Part shown: positions 16,086-23,531 of the stretch, piece after piece
How positions within the stretch are numbered: position 1 is the first letter of the stretch
How the letters are laid out: every line of letters starts with the position of its first letter
NCBI RefSeq assembly: GCF_900129495.1
Contig: NZ_FQVX01000003.1
Span: 124,001 to 188,000 of the forward strand
Reading direction: 5' to 3'
Origin: Geodermatophilus nigrescens
Lineage (GTDB): Bacteria > Actinomycetota > Actinomycetes > Mycobacteriales > Geodermatophilaceae
DNA length: 64,000 nucleotides
Position numbers and translations under genes: made by a program
Notes under the pieces: model-generated
The model's input: the letters and a program-made list of their open reading frames with translations, nothing else
What the model was told of the DNA's origin: nothing
Database searches by the model: none

Positions 16086-16624
16086 CCGACGCGCAGACCA
16101 CCCCGGCTGACCCGCCCACCGGCCGCCGCGGGGTGGTCACCGACCTGCCCGACGGCCGCCGCCGGCTGGAGTTCCGCCGGTCCTGGCCCGACGGCCCCGA
16201 CGCCGTGTGGGACGCGATCACCGAGCCCGACCGGCTGGCCCGCTGGTTCGGCACGTACGAGGGCGAGCGCGCCCCCGGCGCCCGCGGCACCCTCACGATG
16301 ACCCACGAGGCCGAGCCGGCCGCCGAGGCGGTGGTCATCGCCGAGTGCGACCCGCCGCGCCGGCTGGTGGTCGAGTGGCCCGAGCAGGAGGGCTGGCGGG
16401 TCGAGCTGGCCCTCGCCGTGGAGAGCGGGCGCACGACGCTGCACTTCGTCCAGCACTTCGCCGCCGGCACCGACGTCACCGACTTCGCCCTCGGCTGGCA
16501 CTGGTACCTCGACAAGCTCGACGCCGTGGCGGGCGACCGGCCGGCCCCCGGCGACTGGGACTCCTTCCTCGCCGAGGTCGGCCCGGACTACGGCCGCACG
16601 CCGGAGAACGCGCCGGAGGGCTGA
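16082..16624 (+). CDS. SRPBCC / AHSA1-domain protein
   Basis: 180 residues from GTG 16082, overlapping the ArsR stop. AHSA1/SRPBCC features: FRRSWPDGPDAVWDAITEPD, then LARWFGTYEGERAPG, and the C-terminal helix block HWYLDKLDAVAGD. Such proteins have a hydrophobic ligand cavity and often accompany ArsR regulators, perhaps as ligand-binding partners. Ligand unknown. Its 3' end overlaps the convergent membrane-protein gene by 37 bp. Confidence 0.85.
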   Translation: MTDAQTTPADPPTGRRGVVTDLPDGRRRLEFRRSWPDGPDAVWDAITEPDRLARWFGTYEGERAPGARGTLTMTHEAEPAAEAVVIAECDPPRRLVVEWPEQEGWRVELALAVESGRTTLHFVQHFAAGTDVTDFALGWHWYLDKLDAVAGDRPAPGDWDSFLAEVGPDYGRTPENAPEG

Positions 16625-17025
16625 GCGCCGAGCACGGCCATGGCGACGGCGCCGGCCAGCCCGGTGGCGACCACCGCCGTCTCGGCGGGCTCCGCGCCGG
16701 CCGGCGTCAGCCGCCGCCGCACCAGCCGTTCGGCGAGGTAGCCGGGCACCAGCGCGGCGCCGGTCGCGGCCAGCACCCGCCGCGCGGTGGCGTCCTCGCC
16801 CGCGGTGAGGCGCGCCAGCGCCCAGCCGTGCGCGGCCAGCGTCCAGGCCGGCGGCCCGAGCGCCGTCCCGGCCCACCAGGTGTCGCGGCCCACGTGCGCC
16901 GCCGATCCCGACAGGACGGGGGTGTCGAACGGGTGCCGCCGGCGCACCGACAGCACCGCCCCGGTGAGGCCCGCGCCGAGCTGGACCGCGGCGACCGCCA
17001 GCAGCACCCTCCGGTCTGCGCTCAC
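16588..17025 (-). CDS. Small membrane protein, unknown function
   Basis: 145 residues from GTG 17025, overlapping the stop of the upstream oxidoreductase (GTGA). Four hydrophobic segments alternate with short basic loops (SVRRRHPF, ERLVRRRLTP). No conserved catalytic motif is seen. Coupled translation with the old yellow enzyme gene suggests membership of the same operon, but no role can be named. Confidence 0.7.
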   Translation of the reverse strand: MSADRRVLLAVAAVQLGAGLTGAVLSVRRRHPFDTPVLSGSAAHVGRDTWWAGTALGPPAWTLAAHGWALARLTAGEDATARRVLAATGAALVPGYLAERLVRRRLTPAGAEPAETAVVATGLAGAVAMAVLGAQPSGAFSGVRP

Positions 17026-18194
17026 CGGGCGGGCTCGGCGACCTGCACCGGCTCGGGGCCGGTCCAGGCGCCGAGCGAGCCGAGGAAGGCGTTGCGCCGG
17101 CCCAGCCGCGGGCCGGCCTGCACCGGGTAGGCGTCGTGAGTGCCGGTGAGGTCGCGGGCGGCGTGCACGGCGAAGTTCGGGTCCTCCTGCGCCTCGCGCG
17201 CCACGGCGACCAGGTCGGCCATCCCGCCGGCCACGACCGCCTCGGCCTGCCGGCCGTCGACGATCAGGCCGACCGCCATCGTGGCGATGCCCGCCTGCTC
17301 GCGGATGCCCGCGGCGAAGGGCACCTGGTAGCCGTAGCCCAGCGGGTGCTGCCAGCCGCCGAGGCCGCCGCCGGAGACGTCGACGACGTCGACCCCGCGG
17401 GCGCGCAGTTCCCGGGCCAGGGCCACGGTGTCGTCGAGGCCGATCCCGTCGGGCGTGCCGTCCACGGCGGAGACGCGCACGAACAGCGGCCTGTCCTCCG
17501 GCCACTCCGCCCGCACGGCCTCGACCACCTCGAGCGGGAACCGCATCCGGGCCTCCCGCGAGCCGCCGTAGCCGTCGGTGCGCCGGTTGGACAGCGGCGA
17601 CAGGAACTGGTGCAGCAGGTAGCCGTGGGCGGCGTGCACCTCGACGACGTCGAAGCCCGCGGCCAGCGAGCGGCGGGTGGCGGCCGCGAACGCCTCGCGC
17701 ACCCCGCCGAGCTCCTCGACCGTGAGCTCGTGCGGCACCGGCCAGCCCGGGCCGGCCGGCACCGCGCTGGCCGAGACGGTGGGCCACGGGTCCTCGCCGG
17801 GGAGGGCGTTCTCCGGCGTCACCGCGGCCCCGCCCTCCCACGGGCGCTGGCTGCTGGCCTTGGCGCCGGCGTGCGCGAGCTGGATGCCGGCCACCGCCCC
17901 CGACGCCCTCAGGAAGTCCGCGACCCGGGCCAGCCCGGGGACGTGCCCGTCGGACCACAGCCCGACGTCGCCGTGGCTGATCCGCCCCTCCGGCGTCACC
18001 GCCGTCGCCTCCACCACGACCGTGCCGAACCCGCCCAGGGCGAACCGGCCCAGGTGCACGAGGTGGTAGTCGCCGACCAGGCCGTCGCGGACGGAGTACT
18101 GGCACATCGGGGCGACGACGAGGCGGTTCGGGAGGGTCACCCCGCGCAGCGTCAGGGGTGTGAGCAGGGCCGGAGCGGGCGTGAGGCTGGTCAC
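17022..18194 (-). CDS. Old yellow enzyme family NADH:flavin oxidoreductase (YqjM-like)
   Basis: 390 residues, GTG start at 18194. FMN-dependent ene-reductase of the YqjM/xenobiotic reductase class: VVAPMCQYS contains the class-specific Cys, HAAHGYLLHQFLSPLSNRR gives the FMN/substrate His region, and TDGYGGS follows. The C-terminal phosphate-binding region is AVGLIVDGRQAE and VAREAQEDPNFA. It reduces activated alkenes with NAD(P)H. Divergent from pckG across 219 bp. Confidence 0.93.
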   Translation of the reverse strand: MTSLTPAPALLTPLTLRGVTLPNRLVVAPMCQYSVRDGLVGDYHLVHLGRFALGGFGTVVVEATAVTPEGRISHGDVGLWSDGHVPGLARVADFLRASGAVAGIQLAHAGAKASSQRPWEGGAAVTPENALPGEDPWPTVSASAVPAGPGWPVPHELTVEELGGVREAFAAATRRSLAAGFDVVEVHAAHGYLLHQFLSPLSNRRTDGYGGSREARMRFPLEVVEAVRAEWPEDRPLFVRVSAVDGTPDGIGLDDTVALARELRARGVDVVDVSGGGLGGWQHPLGYGYQVPFAAGIREQAGIATMAVGLIVDGRQAEAVVAGGMADLVAVAREAQEDPNFAVHAARDLTGTHDAYPVQAGPRLGRRNAFLGSLGAWTGPEPVQVAEPAR

Positions 18195-18252
18195 GTGGAG
18201 CAGTGAACACCGCGCTCACCTGGCCTGTTCCCCGGGACGGGGGGAAGCGGAC

Positions 18253-18264
18253 CTAGACGTCTAG
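18253..18264. promoter_or_regulatory. Perfect 12-bp palindrome between OYE and pckG
   Basis: CTAGACGTCTAG lies in the divergent region, 58 bp from the OYE start and 149 bp from pckG. It contains two CTAG tetramers, which are generally scarce in such GC-rich DNA. GACGTAACATC follows and could be part of a promoter. Probably an operator; regulator unknown. Confidence 0.5.
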
Positions 18265-18413
18265 GACGTAACATCTCTCACCATGACAGGCGGGTCCGCC
18301 CGCTCGTACGCTTCCCGGACCCGGCCGGTCGGACCCGTTCCGCCGCCCCCGGGGACACCAGGCACCGGCGCCCGTGTCCACGACACGCGGCGTGCCCAGA
18401 GGATGGAGACGCC

Positions 18414-20228
18414 GTGACCTCCGTGACCACCCCCGGTCTCGACAACGCCCCCACCACGCACGCCCGGCTGCTGGCCTGGGTGCGGGAGATGGCGGAGCTG
18501 ACCACCCCGGACCAGGTGGTGTGGGTCGACGGCACCGACGAGGAGTGGGAGCGGCTCACCGGCAAGCTGGTCGACGCCGGCACCTTCACCCGCCTGGCGA
18601 AGAAGCCCAACTCGTTCTGGGCCGCCTCCGACCCCAGCGACGTCGCGCGCGTCGAGGACCGCACCTTCATCTGCTCGGTCGACGAGGCCGACGCGGGGCC
18701 GACCAACAACTGGATGGCCCCCGACGAGATGAAGTCGGTCATGACGGAGCTGTACCGCGGCTCCATGCGCGGCCGGACGATGTACGTCATCCCGTTCTGC
18801 ATGGGCCCCGTCGAGGCCGAGAACCCGATGTTCGGCGTCGAGCTCACCGACTCCGAGTACGTCGTCGTCTCGATGCGGGTCATGGCCCGGATCGGCTCGC
18901 GGATCCTCGAGGCGATGGGCACCGACCGGCCGTTCGTGCCGGCCATGCACTCCCTCGGCGCGCCGCTGGAGCCGGGCCAGGAGGACGTGCCCTGGCCGTG
19001 CAGCCAGACCAAGTACATCGTGCACTTCCCCGAGGAGCGGGCCATCTGGTCCTACGGCTCGGGCTACGGCGGCAACGCCCTGCTGGGCAAGAAGTGCTAC
19101 TCGCTGCGGATCGCCTCGGCGATGGCCCGCGACGAGGGCTGGCTCGCCGAGCACATGCTGATCCTCAAGCTGACCAGCCCGCAGCAGAAGACCTACTACG
19201 TCGCCGGCGCCTTCCCGTCGGCGTGCGGCAAGACCAACCTCGCCATGCTCGAGCCGACCATCCCCGGGTGGAAGGTCGAGACCATCGGCGACGACATCGC
19301 CTGGATGCGCTTCGGCGAGGACGGCCGGCTCTACGCCATCAACCCCGAGTACGGGCTGTTCGGCGTCGCCCCGGGCACCGGCTGGGACACCAACCCCAAC
19401 GCGATGCGCACGATCGACCACGGCAACTCGGTCTTCACCAACGTCGCGCTCACCGACGACGGCGACGTCTGGTGGGAGGGCATGACTGAGGAGCCGCCGG
19501 CGCACCTCACCAGCTGGAAGAAGCAGGACTGGACGCCGGACTCCGACGAGCCGTCCTCGCACCCGAACTCGCGGTTCTGCACGCCGATCGAGCAGTGCCC
19601 GATCCTCGCGCCGGAGTACACCGACCCGAAGGGCGTGCCGATCTCGGCGATCCTCTTCGGCGGCCGCCGCAAGACCACGATCCCGCTGGTCACCGAGGCG
19701 CGGGACTGGAACCACGGCGTCTTCATGGGCGCCACGCTGTCGTCGGAGACGACGGCCGCGGCCACCGGCGCCGTCGGTGTCGTCCGCCGCGACCCGTTCG
19801 CCATGCTGCCGTTCATCGGCTACAACGCCGGCGACTACTTCCGGCACTGGGTGGAGACCGGCAAGGGCGCCGACGCCACCAAGCTGCCGCGGATCTTCTA
19901 CGTGAACTGGTTCCGCCGGGACGAGGACGGCGGCTTCCTGTGGCCGGGCTTCGGCGAGAACAGCCGGGTGCTCAAGTGGGTCGTCGAGCGCCTCGAGGGC
20001 ACCGCGGCCGCCGAGGAGACCCCGGTCGGCCACGTCCCGACGCCGGACTCCCTCGACGTCTCGGGCCTCGGCATGACCGAGGAGCAGGTGCGCGGGGCGC
20101 TCGCCGTCGACGTGGACGAGTGGCGCCAGGAGGTCCCGCAGATCACCGAGTGGTTCGAGAAGTTCGGCGACAAGCTGCCCAGCACCATGTGGGACGAGCT
20201 GGAGATCCTCAAGAGCCGCCTCGCCTGA
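18414..20228 (+). CDS. pckG: Phosphoenolpyruvate carboxykinase (GTP)
   Basis: 604 residues, GTG start with GGATGGAG upstream. Converts oxaloacetate and GTP to phosphoenolpyruvate, CO2 and GDP in the cytoplasm: the gluconeogenic entry step. The P-loop/kinase-1a region is [15 protein letters not shown] with the active-site Cys near 268. The metal/oxaloacetate region is [18 protein letters not shown], and [15 protein letters not shown] is also diagnostic of the GTP form. Length matches the family (about 600-620). Followed by a hairpin terminator. Confidence 0.97.
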   Translation: MTSVTTPGLDNAPTTHARLLAWVREMAELTTPDQVVWVDGTDEEWERLTGKLVDAGTFTRLAKKPNSFWAASDPSDVARVEDRTFICSVDEADAGPTNNWMAPDEMKSVMTELYRGSMRGRTMYVIPFCMGPVEAENPMFGVELTDSEYVVVSMRVMARIGSRILEAMGTDRPFVPAMHSLGAPLEPGQEDVPWPCSQTKYIVHFPEERAIWSYGSGYGGNALLGKKCYSLRIASAMARDEGWLAEHMLILKLTSPQQKTYYVAGAFPSACGKTNLAMLEPTIPGWKVETIGDDIAWMRFGEDGRLYAINPEYGLFGVAPGTGWDTNPNAMRTIDHGNSVFTNVALTDDGDVWWEGMTEEPPAHLTSWKKQDWTPDSDEPSSHPNSRFCTPIEQCPILAPEYTDPKGVPISAILFGGRRKTTIPLVTEARDWNHGVFMGATLSSETTAAATGAVGVVRRDPFAMLPFIGYNAGDYFRHWVETGKGADATKLPRIFYVNWFRRDEDGGFLWPGFGENSRVLKWVVERLEGTAAAEETPVGHVPTPDSLDVSGLGMTEEQVRGALAVDVDEWRQEVPQITEWFEKFGDKLPSTMWDELEILKSRLA

Positions 20229-20272
20229 ACCGGCCGCCCGGGACCCTGAGCTCCCGGGCGCCCCTGGACTAC

Positions 20273-20310
20273 GGGCCCCGTCCCCGGACAGCGTCGTCCG
20301 GGGCGGGGCT
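20273..20310 (+). terminator. Hairpin terminator after pckG
   Basis: GGCCCCGTCCCCGGAC pairs with GTCCGGGGCGGGGCT, with one bulged base and a six-base loop, followed by CGTGCCTTTC. A smaller CCCGGGA / TCCCGGG hairpin lies just after the stop at about 20237-20257. Confidence 0.75.
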
Positions 20311-20423
20311 CGTGCCTTTCCGTGGTCGGTGTGGCACGGAATGCATCCGTCTCCCGGCCCGGCGGCCGCGACTCGGTTAGCGTTGACCGGTAACAGAGCC
20401 CCCCGACGACAGGTCCCTCCCCG

Positions 20424-21650
20424 GTGCTCAGTCCCTACCTGCACGTCCTGCGCACGCCGCACGCGCTGCCCATGGTGCTGTCGGCCTTCGTCGGCCGCCT
20501 GCCACTGTCGATGGTCGGCCTCGGCTGCGTCCTGCTGATCGCCTCGGAGACCGGGTCCTACGGTCTCGGCGGCGCGGTCGCGGCCGCCGGCGCGGTCACC
20601 ACCGCGATCGCCGGCCCGGCCCTCGGCCGGCTCGCCGACACCTTCGGCCAGCGGCGCACGCTGCTCCCCGTCGTCGCGGTGTTCGCCGCGTCGGGGGCGG
20701 CGTTCCTCGCCGCGGTCAAGGAGGACTGGCCGCGCTGGACGCTGTTCCTCACCGCCGGCCTCGCGGGCGCCTGCATCCCGCCGGTCGCCTCGATGATCCG
20801 GGTCCGCTGGACACACCTGCTGCGCGGCACCACCCGGCTGCCCGCGGCGCTGGCGATGGAGTCCGTCGTCGACGAGCTCGTCTTCATCGTCGGGCCGGTC
20901 CTGGTCACCTTCCTGTCCACCACCGGGCACGCCACCTCCGGCGTGGTCACCGCGTTCACCCTCGCCGTGGTGGGGGCGCTGCTGTTCGCCGCGCAGGGCC
21001 GCACCGAGCCGCCGCCGCACGGCCACGAGGCGCGCAAGGGGCCCTCGGCGATCCGCACCCCCGGCCTGCGCGTGCTGTTCGTGGTGGGCGCCGCCGTCGG
21101 CTCGATCCTCGGCACGCTGGAGATCGCGCTGGTCGCCTTCGCCGACGAGGTGGACGCGATGGCCCTGTCCGGGGTGCTCATCGCGGGCCTGGCCGTCGGC
21201 TCGATGATCAGCGGCATCGGCTGGGGCGCGGTGCACTGGAAGCACCCGCTGCGGCACCGGCTGCTCGTCGTCCTGCTCGTGCTCACCGTGCTGTCGGTGC
21301 CGCTGACGCTGGTGACGAACGTGTGGGTGATGATCCCGTTCGTCGTGGTGGCGGGCGTCGCCGTCTCGCCGTCGCTGATCAGCTCGTTCACCCTGGCCGA
21401 GCTGATCGTGCCGCGGCAGGCCGTGACCGAGGCGTTCACCTGGATTGGCACGGCGCTGGGGCTCGGCGTGGCGCTGGGCACCTCGATGGCCGGGAAGATC
21501 GTCGACACCGTGGGCGCGAACGCCGCGTTCCTCGTCGCCACGGGCTCGGCCGGGCTGGCCGCCGTCGTCGTCCTGCTCGCGCAGCGGCTGCTGCACGTGC
21601 CCGAGGAGAACATCGCCGAGCCGGTCCTGGCCGGGGAGACGACCGGCTGA
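20424..21650 (+). CDS. MFS transporter
   Basis: 408 residues, GTG start. About 12 hydrophobic helices; the loop 2-3 motif GRLADTFGQRRTLLP is typical of MFS. A central hydrophilic loop (EPPPHGHEARKGPS) divides the halves. The mid-helix block AMESVVDELVFIVGPVLVT is conserved among actinobacterial MFS exporters of unknown cargo. The neighbouring release-factor gene starts 5 bp after its stop, so the two may be cotranscribed. Confidence 0.85.
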   Translation: MLSPYLHVLRTPHALPMVLSAFVGRLPLSMVGLGCVLLIASETGSYGLGGAVAAAGAVTTAIAGPALGRLADTFGQRRTLLPVVAVFAASGAAFLAAVKEDWPRWTLFLTAGLAGACIPPVASMIRVRWTHLLRGTTRLPAALAMESVVDELVFIVGPVLVTFLSTTGHATSGVVTAFTLAVVGALLFAAQGRTEPPPHGHEARKGPSAIRTPGLRVLFVVGAAVGSILGTLEIALVAFADEVDAMALSGVLIAGLAVGSMISGIGWGAVHWKHPLRHRLLVVLLVLTVLSVPLTLVTNVWVMIPFVVVAGVAVSPSLISSFTLAELIVPRQAVTEAFTWIGTALGLGVALGTSMAGKIVDTVGANAAFLVATGSAGLAAVVVLLAQRLLHVPEENIAEPVLAGETTG

Positions 21651-21654
21651 GCCG

Positions 21655-22329
21655 GTGACCCGTCCCCGGCCGGCGGCCGGCGGCGGCCGCGTCCTCGGCG
21701 TCGCCCCGGAGCGGCTGGGCCGCTGGCTCGACGGCGTCGCCGACCGGCACGGCGCCTTCGCCGCCACCCGCCTCGACGACGACGCCGTCGCGGTCACCTG
21801 CGCCGACGGCACCGCGCTCACCCTGCGGGCGCCCTTCGCCTGGACGCCGGGCCCCGCGCTGCTGACCTCGTTCACCGCCGCGGCCCGGCAGCCGCGCCGC
21901 GCCGCCGTCCTGCTGGTGCGCCGCGGCCGGTGGGCGACCGGGGTCTTCGACGGCGCCGCGCTCGTCGTCTCGAAGGTCGACACCCGGCTGGTGCAGGGGC
22001 GCAGCGCCGCCGGTGGCTGGAGCCAGCAGCGCTTCGCCCGGCGCCGGGCCAACCAGGCCGACGCCGTCGTCGAGGCCGCCGCCGACACCGCCGCCCGCGT
22101 GCTGCTCCCGCACGCGGCCGACGTCGAGGCGCTGTTCACCGGCGGCGACCGCGGGATGGCCGACGCCGTGCTCGCCGACCGCCGGCTCGCGCCCCTGGCG
22201 GCGCTGCGCCGGGGGCCCGCGCTGGAGGTCGGCGAGCCCACCCGCGCCGTCCTGGAGCAGACGCCGGCGCAGTTCCGGGCCGTGCAGGTCCACATCGTGG
22301 AGCCCGCCGACCGCCCTCAGGGCCATTAG
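21655..22329 (+). CDS. acVLRF1-family peptidyl-tRNA hydrolase (ribosome rescue)
   Basis: 224 residues from GTG 21655. The key block at residues about 119-133, GGWSQQRFARRRANQ, matches the Vms1-like release-factor core of the actinobacterial acVLRF1 family, where the GGxSQ loop replaces the eRF1 GGQ. Flanking parts (GRWATGVFDGAALVVSKVDT, ADTAARVLLP) fit the eRF1 domain-2 fold. The family is known as related to eukaryotic Vms1/ANKZF1, which frees nascent chains from stalled ribosomes. A cytoplasmic quality-control role is inferred from the family. Confidence 0.82.
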   Translation: MTRPRPAAGGGRVLGVAPERLGRWLDGVADRHGAFAATRLDDDAVAVTCADGTALTLRAPFAWTPGPALLTSFTAAARQPRRAAVLLVRRGRWATGVFDGAALVVSKVDTRLVQGRSAAGGWSQQRFARRRANQADAVVEAAADTAARVLLPHAADVEALFTGGDRGMADAVLADRRLAPLAALRRGPALEVGEPTRAVLEQTPAQFRAVQVHIVEPADRPQGH

Positions 22330-22356
22330 CGCGACAAAGGCCCCTTCCCGCCCAGG

Positions 22357-22390
22357 CGGTCCCGCCTTCCGCGCGCGAGAGGCGGGGCCG
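22357..22390. terminator. Hairpin between convergent acVLRF1 and alcohol dehydrogenase genes
   Basis: CGGTCCCGCCT (22357-22367) pairs with AGGCGGGGCCG (22380-22390) with one mismatch and a 12-base loop. Around it lie two imperfect copies of a short motif, GCGACAAAGGCCC and GCTACAAGGGCCC. Confidence 0.6.
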
Positions 22391-22412
22391 ATACCGCTAC
22401 AAGGGCCCGGGG

Positions 22413-23426
22413 TCAGCCGTGGGGCTGGAGGACGAGGCGGATCGGGTTGCCCTCCTTGCGCTCGAGCATCTCGATGCCGCGCGCGGCCTCCTCGAGCGGG
22501 AGCGTGCCGGAGATCGAGCGGGACAGGTCGAGCCGACCGTGCCGCACCAGCCCGACGAGCTGCTCCACGTGGTGCGGCTCGGAGCCGTAGTGGCCGAGCA
22601 GGCGCTCGCCGAAGTAGCTGAACTGCGTGCCGTTGCGGATGGTCAGCGGCTGGTCGGTGAGGCCGACGAGCACCAGCGCGCCGCCGCGCTCCAGGCACCG
22701 GACGGCCTGCTCGCGCACCGGCGCGACGCCCGCGAAGTCGAAGGCGTAGGCCAGCCCGGCGCCGCCGGTCAGCTCGCGCACCCGGGCGGCGACGTCCTCG
22801 GAGGGGTCCACCGCGAGGTCCGCGCCGAAGGCCAGCGCCCGCTCCCGCGCGGACTCCACCGGGTCGACGGCGACGATCGGCGCCGCGCCCGCGAGGCGCA
22901 GCAGCTGGACGGCGTGGGCGCCGAGCCCGCCGATGCCCCACACGCCCACGGGCTCGCCGGCGCGGACGCCCGCGGTGGTGACGATCGAGGCCCACGGCGT
23001 GGAGACGGCGTCCGGGACGATGCAGGCCTGCTCGAAGGGCATCGCGTCGGGGATGGGCACGAGCGTCGAGACGGTGGACACCGCGTAGTGCGCCCACCCG
23101 CCGTCGTAGTCGACGCCGCGGGTGTGGATCCACCCGCCGAGCTCCTCGCCGGCCTGCAGGGTGACCCGGCGGCCCTCCCAGCCGGTCACGCCCTCGCCGT
23201 GCTCCACGACGACGCCGGCCACCTCGTGCCCGAGCGTCACCTCCTCGCCCTGGAGGAACAGCGGGTTGAGCGTGCCGTCGACGAGGTGGACGTCGGACAG
23301 GCAGATCCCGGCGGCGCGCACCTCGACCAGGACCTCCCCGGGACCGGGCACCGGGCGCGGCACCTCCTTGACCTCGAACTGCTTGGTGCGCACGTTGAGC
23401 CGGCCGGCGAGCATGGAGTCGGGCAT
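22413..23426 (-). CDS. Zinc-type alcohol dehydrogenase (MDR family)
   Basis: 337 residues from ATG 23426 (MPDSMLAGRLNVRTKQFEVK). The catalytic zinc motif is GICLSDVHLVDG with Cys in the usual place, then GHEVAGVVVEHGEG. The Rossmann dinucleotide motif is GIGGLGAHAVQLL, and AVDPVESARE supplies the ribose-binding Asp of an NAD-dependent enzyme. The structural-zinc four-Cys loop is absent (the region reads LQAGEELGGWIHTRGVDYDG), which is unusual for classic ADHs. Substrate unknown. Confidence 0.88.
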   Translation of the reverse strand: MPDSMLAGRLNVRTKQFEVKEVPRPVPGPGEVLVEVRAAGICLSDVHLVDGTLNPLFLQGEEVTLGHEVAGVVVEHGEGVTGWEGRRVTLQAGEELGGWIHTRGVDYDGGWAHYAVSTVSTLVPIPDAMPFEQACIVPDAVSTPWASIVTTAGVRAGEPVGVWGIGGLGAHAVQLLRLAGAAPIVAVDPVESARERALAFGADLAVDPSEDVAARVRELTGGAGLAYAFDFAGVAPVREQAVRCLERGGALVLVGLTDQPLTIRNGTQFSYFGERLLGHYGSEPHHVEQLVGLVRHGRLDLSRSISGTLPLEEAARGIEMLERKEGNPIRLVLQPHG

Positions 23427-23531
23427 GGGGGCGATCCTCCCCGGGACCTCCGCCGCGCACACCGGCGCCTCCGCCTCTCCCGTGCGAAAGGCGGAGACGG
23501 CGCCGCGAGGACGGCGTAACGTCCACCGACC

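Noticed and set aside
18261..22295. A 1344-residue minus-strand frame opposite pckG, an MFS gene and acVLRF1
   Set aside because: The plus-strand genes are clearly conserved and the antisense product has no domain pattern.
22330..22412. Two ACAAAGGCCC / ACAAGGGCCC motifs as a possible small RNA or att site
   Set aside because: Only two short imperfect copies flanking a terminator hairpin, with no integrase or tRNA nearby.
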